A DNA stretch of 64,000 nucleotides from Achromobacter sp. Bel (GTDB taxonomy: Bacteria > Pseudomonadota > Gammaproteobacteria > Burkholderiales > Burkholderiaceae_B), in contig NZ_JABBJN010000029.1 in NCBI RefSeq assembly GCF_012928505.1, forward strand, positions 1 through 64,000, read 5' to 3'. This document shows positions 61,938 through 64,000 of the stretch, piece by piece. Position numbers and translations under genes: made by a program. Each line of letters starts with the position of its first letter. Position 1 is the stretch's first letter. Under the pieces are notes generated by a model. That model was not told where the DNA came from. It was given only the letters and a program-made list of their open reading frames with translations, and did not search any database.

Positions 61938-63434
61938 TCAGGCACTCGCCAGTTCCGGCGTGACAGGACGAAATGGCGCGATTCTCCGTGACGCCACGGG
62001 CTCATCGGCCGGCCGACAACCTTGCAAGCGGAACACCCCGACGGCCCCCAGCAATTGGGCGGCCTGCGCTTGCAATGCCGTGGAGGCGTTTGCGGCCTTC
62101 GCGACAAGTTCCGCGGTTTGCCGAGTGAGTTCGTCCATCTTGGCCACCACCCGATTCACTTCCTCGATATCCGTGCTTTGAACGCGGCCGGCATCGCCAA
62201 TTTGGCCGACGATACAGGCGACCTCGTCAATACTGGAAACGACTTCACGGATCATGCTTGCGGCCTCGTCAGCCTGACGGAATCCATTGTTGGTCTTCTC
62301 CAATGAATCCTGGATAAGGCCTCGAATCTCGCGTGCCGCACCGGCGCTGCGTTGGGCCAGCGCGCGTACTTCGGAAGCAACCACCGCAAAACCCTTGCCG
62401 CTTTCACCCGCGCGGGCCGCCTCCACCGCTGCGTTCAAGGCCAGGATGTTGGTCTGAAACGCGATACTGTCAATCACACCGATGATTTCAGAGATCCTTT
62501 GCGCTTCCTGCTGGATTTCTCCCATCGCGGTCGCCACGCCAGCGACTGCCGTGCTTCCCGAGCCGACAATCTGGCGTGCCTGCCCCGTCAGTTGCTGGGC
62601 CTGCAGGGCATGGGCAGCGTTGCCTTGGACATTGGCTGCCAAGTCGCGCATCGACGCCACGGTCTGCTCCAGCGAATCGGACTGGGTGCGTGAGCGCTCC
62701 TCCAGCTCAAGGTTGTCCTGCATCATGTCGCGAGCAGCCGCCGACAACGTCGTCGCCGTCGCTTGAACTTCACTCATGGTCCGATGCACCGCGTCCATGG
62801 TGGTCTGGAAAGTGCGGCCGACGCCGCTTTCCATGTCCAAGCCGCCGAATCGCAGGTCGAAGATCCCTGGCTCCCGTCCGATGTGTGCGCTAAGCCGCGC
62901 CAGTTCTTCGGCGGCGACTGCTGCGCGCTCCATCCTCCAGGCCAGCCAACCCAACGCCACAGCCTGCACTACCACATAGGCTGCATGCAAAAGCACCATG
63001 CCCATGCTGGGCTCCGTAAAACAGAACGCACCATATCCCCACTGCTGTAAAAAATTGAAGGACAGGTGATGCACCGCGATAACCAGGGCCGCGCACAGAA
63101 TGGTGCGCCAGTCCCGATATGCCAGTAGCAAAGAGAGCATTACGAAGATGCCGAAGTGGATTTCGGTCATGCCCGACATGAGGTGGATGTGTAGCCCCGC
63201 AAAGACCATCAGTGCGCACGCGATGGCCAAGCGCGTGCAGAGTTTGCCGGGGCGCCAGAGGATCAGGAGCGTGGGCAGGCCAGCCGCCATTGCGCCGACC
63301 GTGGCAGCGGCGGCCCACCGGCCATACTGCGGCGCCATGCACAGGCTGACGACAAATAACATCCAGAGCAACGGCAACATCGCACGGTCGGTCCGGCGAT
63401 ACGAGTCTTCCAGCAAACGGTCTGCGGTACGCAT
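61938..63434 (-). CDS. Methyl-accepting chemotaxis protein with multi-helix membrane sensor
   Basis: A 498-residue receptor. The N-terminal third has about six hydrophobic helices (for example [46 protein letters not shown]) and no large periplasmic domain. The C-terminal signalling domain contains [52 protein letters not shown], the strictly conserved hairpin tip that binds CheA/CheW. Start ATG 63434 has AGGA 8 bases upstream. Ligand is unknown; the membrane domain suggests sensing within or near the bilayer. Confidence 0.93.
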   Translation of the reverse strand: MRTADRLLEDSYRRTDRAMLPLLWMLFVVSLCMAPQYGRWAAAATVGAMAAGLPTLLILWRPGKLCTRLAIACALMVFAGLHIHLMSGMTEIHFGIFVMLSLLLAYRDWRTILCAALVIAVHHLSFNFLQQWGYGAFCFTEPSMGMVLLHAAYVVVQAVALGWLAWRMERAAVAAEELARLSAHIGREPGIFDLRFGGLDMESGVGRTFQTTMDAVHRTMSEVQATATTLSAAARDMMQDNLELEERSRTQSDSLEQTVASMRDLAANVQGNAAHALQAQQLTGQARQIVGSGSTAVAGVATAMGEIQQEAQRISEIIGVIDSIAFQTNILALNAAVEAARAGESGKGFAVVASEVRALAQRSAGAAREIRGLIQDSLEKTNNGFRQADEAASMIREVVSSIDEVACIVGQIGDAGRVQSTDIEEVNRVVAKMDELTRQTAELVAKAANASTALQAQAAQLLGAVGVFRLQGCRPADEPVASRRIAPFRPVTPELASA

Positions 63435-63807
63435 TGGCTGATCCTTCGGCAGAGGGGCGCGCGAGAGACGGCGCAATGCTAATTTTGATATATAAATAAC
63501 TAATTGTGAATATTTATTCCAATTTATTTGACTCTGTCCGGGGGATGGGGGCGCCCGGCGTCCAGCTGGCCGAGCGGCGGAAGTCCGCGGCCCGCATCGC
63601 GCGCTACGGGCGCGATCACCACCTGGCCTGAATCGCTTAACAATCTTTGACGTGCAAGTTCTGACAGTTGCGACACACTGTAATCTTTTCCAACACATAC
63701 GCGGTTTACAGGCTGGCGGCGGACACAGGACCAAGCGCCGGGGGGAAGGGCTATCGCCCTGATGGCTCTGCGCTCTCGTCCGACCTTTTCCACGTACTCA
63801 CCCATCT
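63435..63807. other. 373-bp intergenic region with AT-rich stretch
   Basis: No supported gene lies here. A markedly AT-rich stretch at 63479-63530, unlike the rest of the window, lies upstream of the leftward chemotaxis gene and could hold its promoter. ACAGT...ACTGT arms flank 8 bp near 63665-63682. I find no convincing terminator or sigma-28 box. Confidence 0.4.
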
Positions 63808-64000
63808 ATGCCTGTAACCCTGCTCGAATGGTCTGTGCCCGCGGCTATCCTGTTGTGCGCCATCGGACTTGGCGGCGCGCGTTTCCTTGGCTTCGACACG
63901 CTCAGGTGGGCCGGCGCCCTGGGTTCCCTGGGCACTGGCTATGCCTTCATGCTCGTACAGGCCAGCGAGCTTTCCCCGTATAAACAAGTCGTCGAGGACG
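63808..64000 (+). CDS. N-terminus of a membrane protein, possibly a GGDEF diguanylate cyclase (3' end outside window)
   Basis: The frame runs open from ATG 63808 to the window end (64 residues visible). It begins MPVTLLEWSVPAAILLCAIGLGGARFLGFDTLRWAGALGSLGTGYAFMLVQASELSPYKQVVED. It has two hydrophobic segments around residues 8-24 and 35-50. The SPYKQVVED tail is reminiscent of membrane-anchored diguanylate cyclases of this family, but no GGDEF motif is in view. It is divergent from the chemotaxis receptor gene. Confidence 0.5.
   Translation, partial: MPVTLLEWSVPAAILLCAIGLGGARFLGFDTLRWAGALGSLGTGYAFMLVQASELSPYKQVVED

Noticed and set aside
63440..63520. Flagellar sigma-28-type promoter for the chemotaxis receptor
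   Set aside because: TCAAA and GCCG are found on the minus strand but the spacing is about 3 bp too short for the consensus, so I do not annotate it.

Overview
The window is 64 kb of GC-rich, densely coding chromosome. Short gaps, many LysR/IclR/GntR/TetR regulators, and seven Bug-type (tripartite tricarboxylate receptor) periplasmic binding proteins without any linked membrane permease point to a beta-proteobacterium of the family Alcaligenaceae, most likely Achromobacter or Bordetella. This is inferred from gene content only. I see no rRNA, tRNA, CRISPR array, insertion sequence, integrase or phage gene, so this is metabolic and regulatory accessory chromosome rather than a mobile island.

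Layout. 1-7.3 kb: the tail of an Ala/Lys-rich protein, an AraC regulator, DUF523 and small proteins, a Bug protein, a Gly-rich secreted protein, a lipoprotein, TetR, an NTF2-like protein and LysR. 7.3-18.6 kb: a GntR-controlled block. One arm carries a complete peptide-type ABC importer (binding protein, two permeases, two ATPases) and an M20 peptidase. The divergent arm carries a class V aminotransferase, a serine hydrolase and an aldo/keto reductase. Three GTATAC-core sites lie between the arms. 18.6-25.3 kb: a TetR-controlled RND tripartite efflux operon with a duplicated palindromic operator. 25.3-32 kb: Bug plus M20 amidohydrolase, facing an MHS transporter plus GMC oxidoreductase pair with a divergent IclR. 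32-37 kb: a two-subunit molybdenum hydroxylase, a LysE exporter, and an ArsR next to a frameshifted alpha/beta hydrolase.

37-55.4 kb is the densest catabolic region. An IclR gene faces an enoyl-CoA hydratase/acyl-CoA synthetase pair and a Bug gene. A seven-gene minus-strand operon (Bug, CMD-family, SDR, Bug, amidohydrolase, SMP-30, Bug) ends in a clear terminator and is divergent from a LysR. Two MmgE/PrpD genes flank another Bug, followed by a LysR and an alpha/beta hydrolase. Shared operator-like sequences tie parts together: TTCCA-N5-TGGAA occurs at three loci (candidate IclR regulon), and a 29-bp near-identical element occurs at two loci (candidate LysR regulon). 55.4-64 kb: a Sel1-repeat protein, an unrecognised protein and an S41-family protein that has lost both catalytic residues, then LysR/FAD monooxygenase, a chemotaxis receptor and the start of a membrane protein.

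The observations most worth following are the catalytically dead S41 homologue, the G7 frameshift in the ArsR-linked hydrolase, the Ser-to-Ala nucleophile in a second alpha/beta hydrolase, the operon with three Bug receptors, and the operator families. All regulatory sites were found by eye and not tested.
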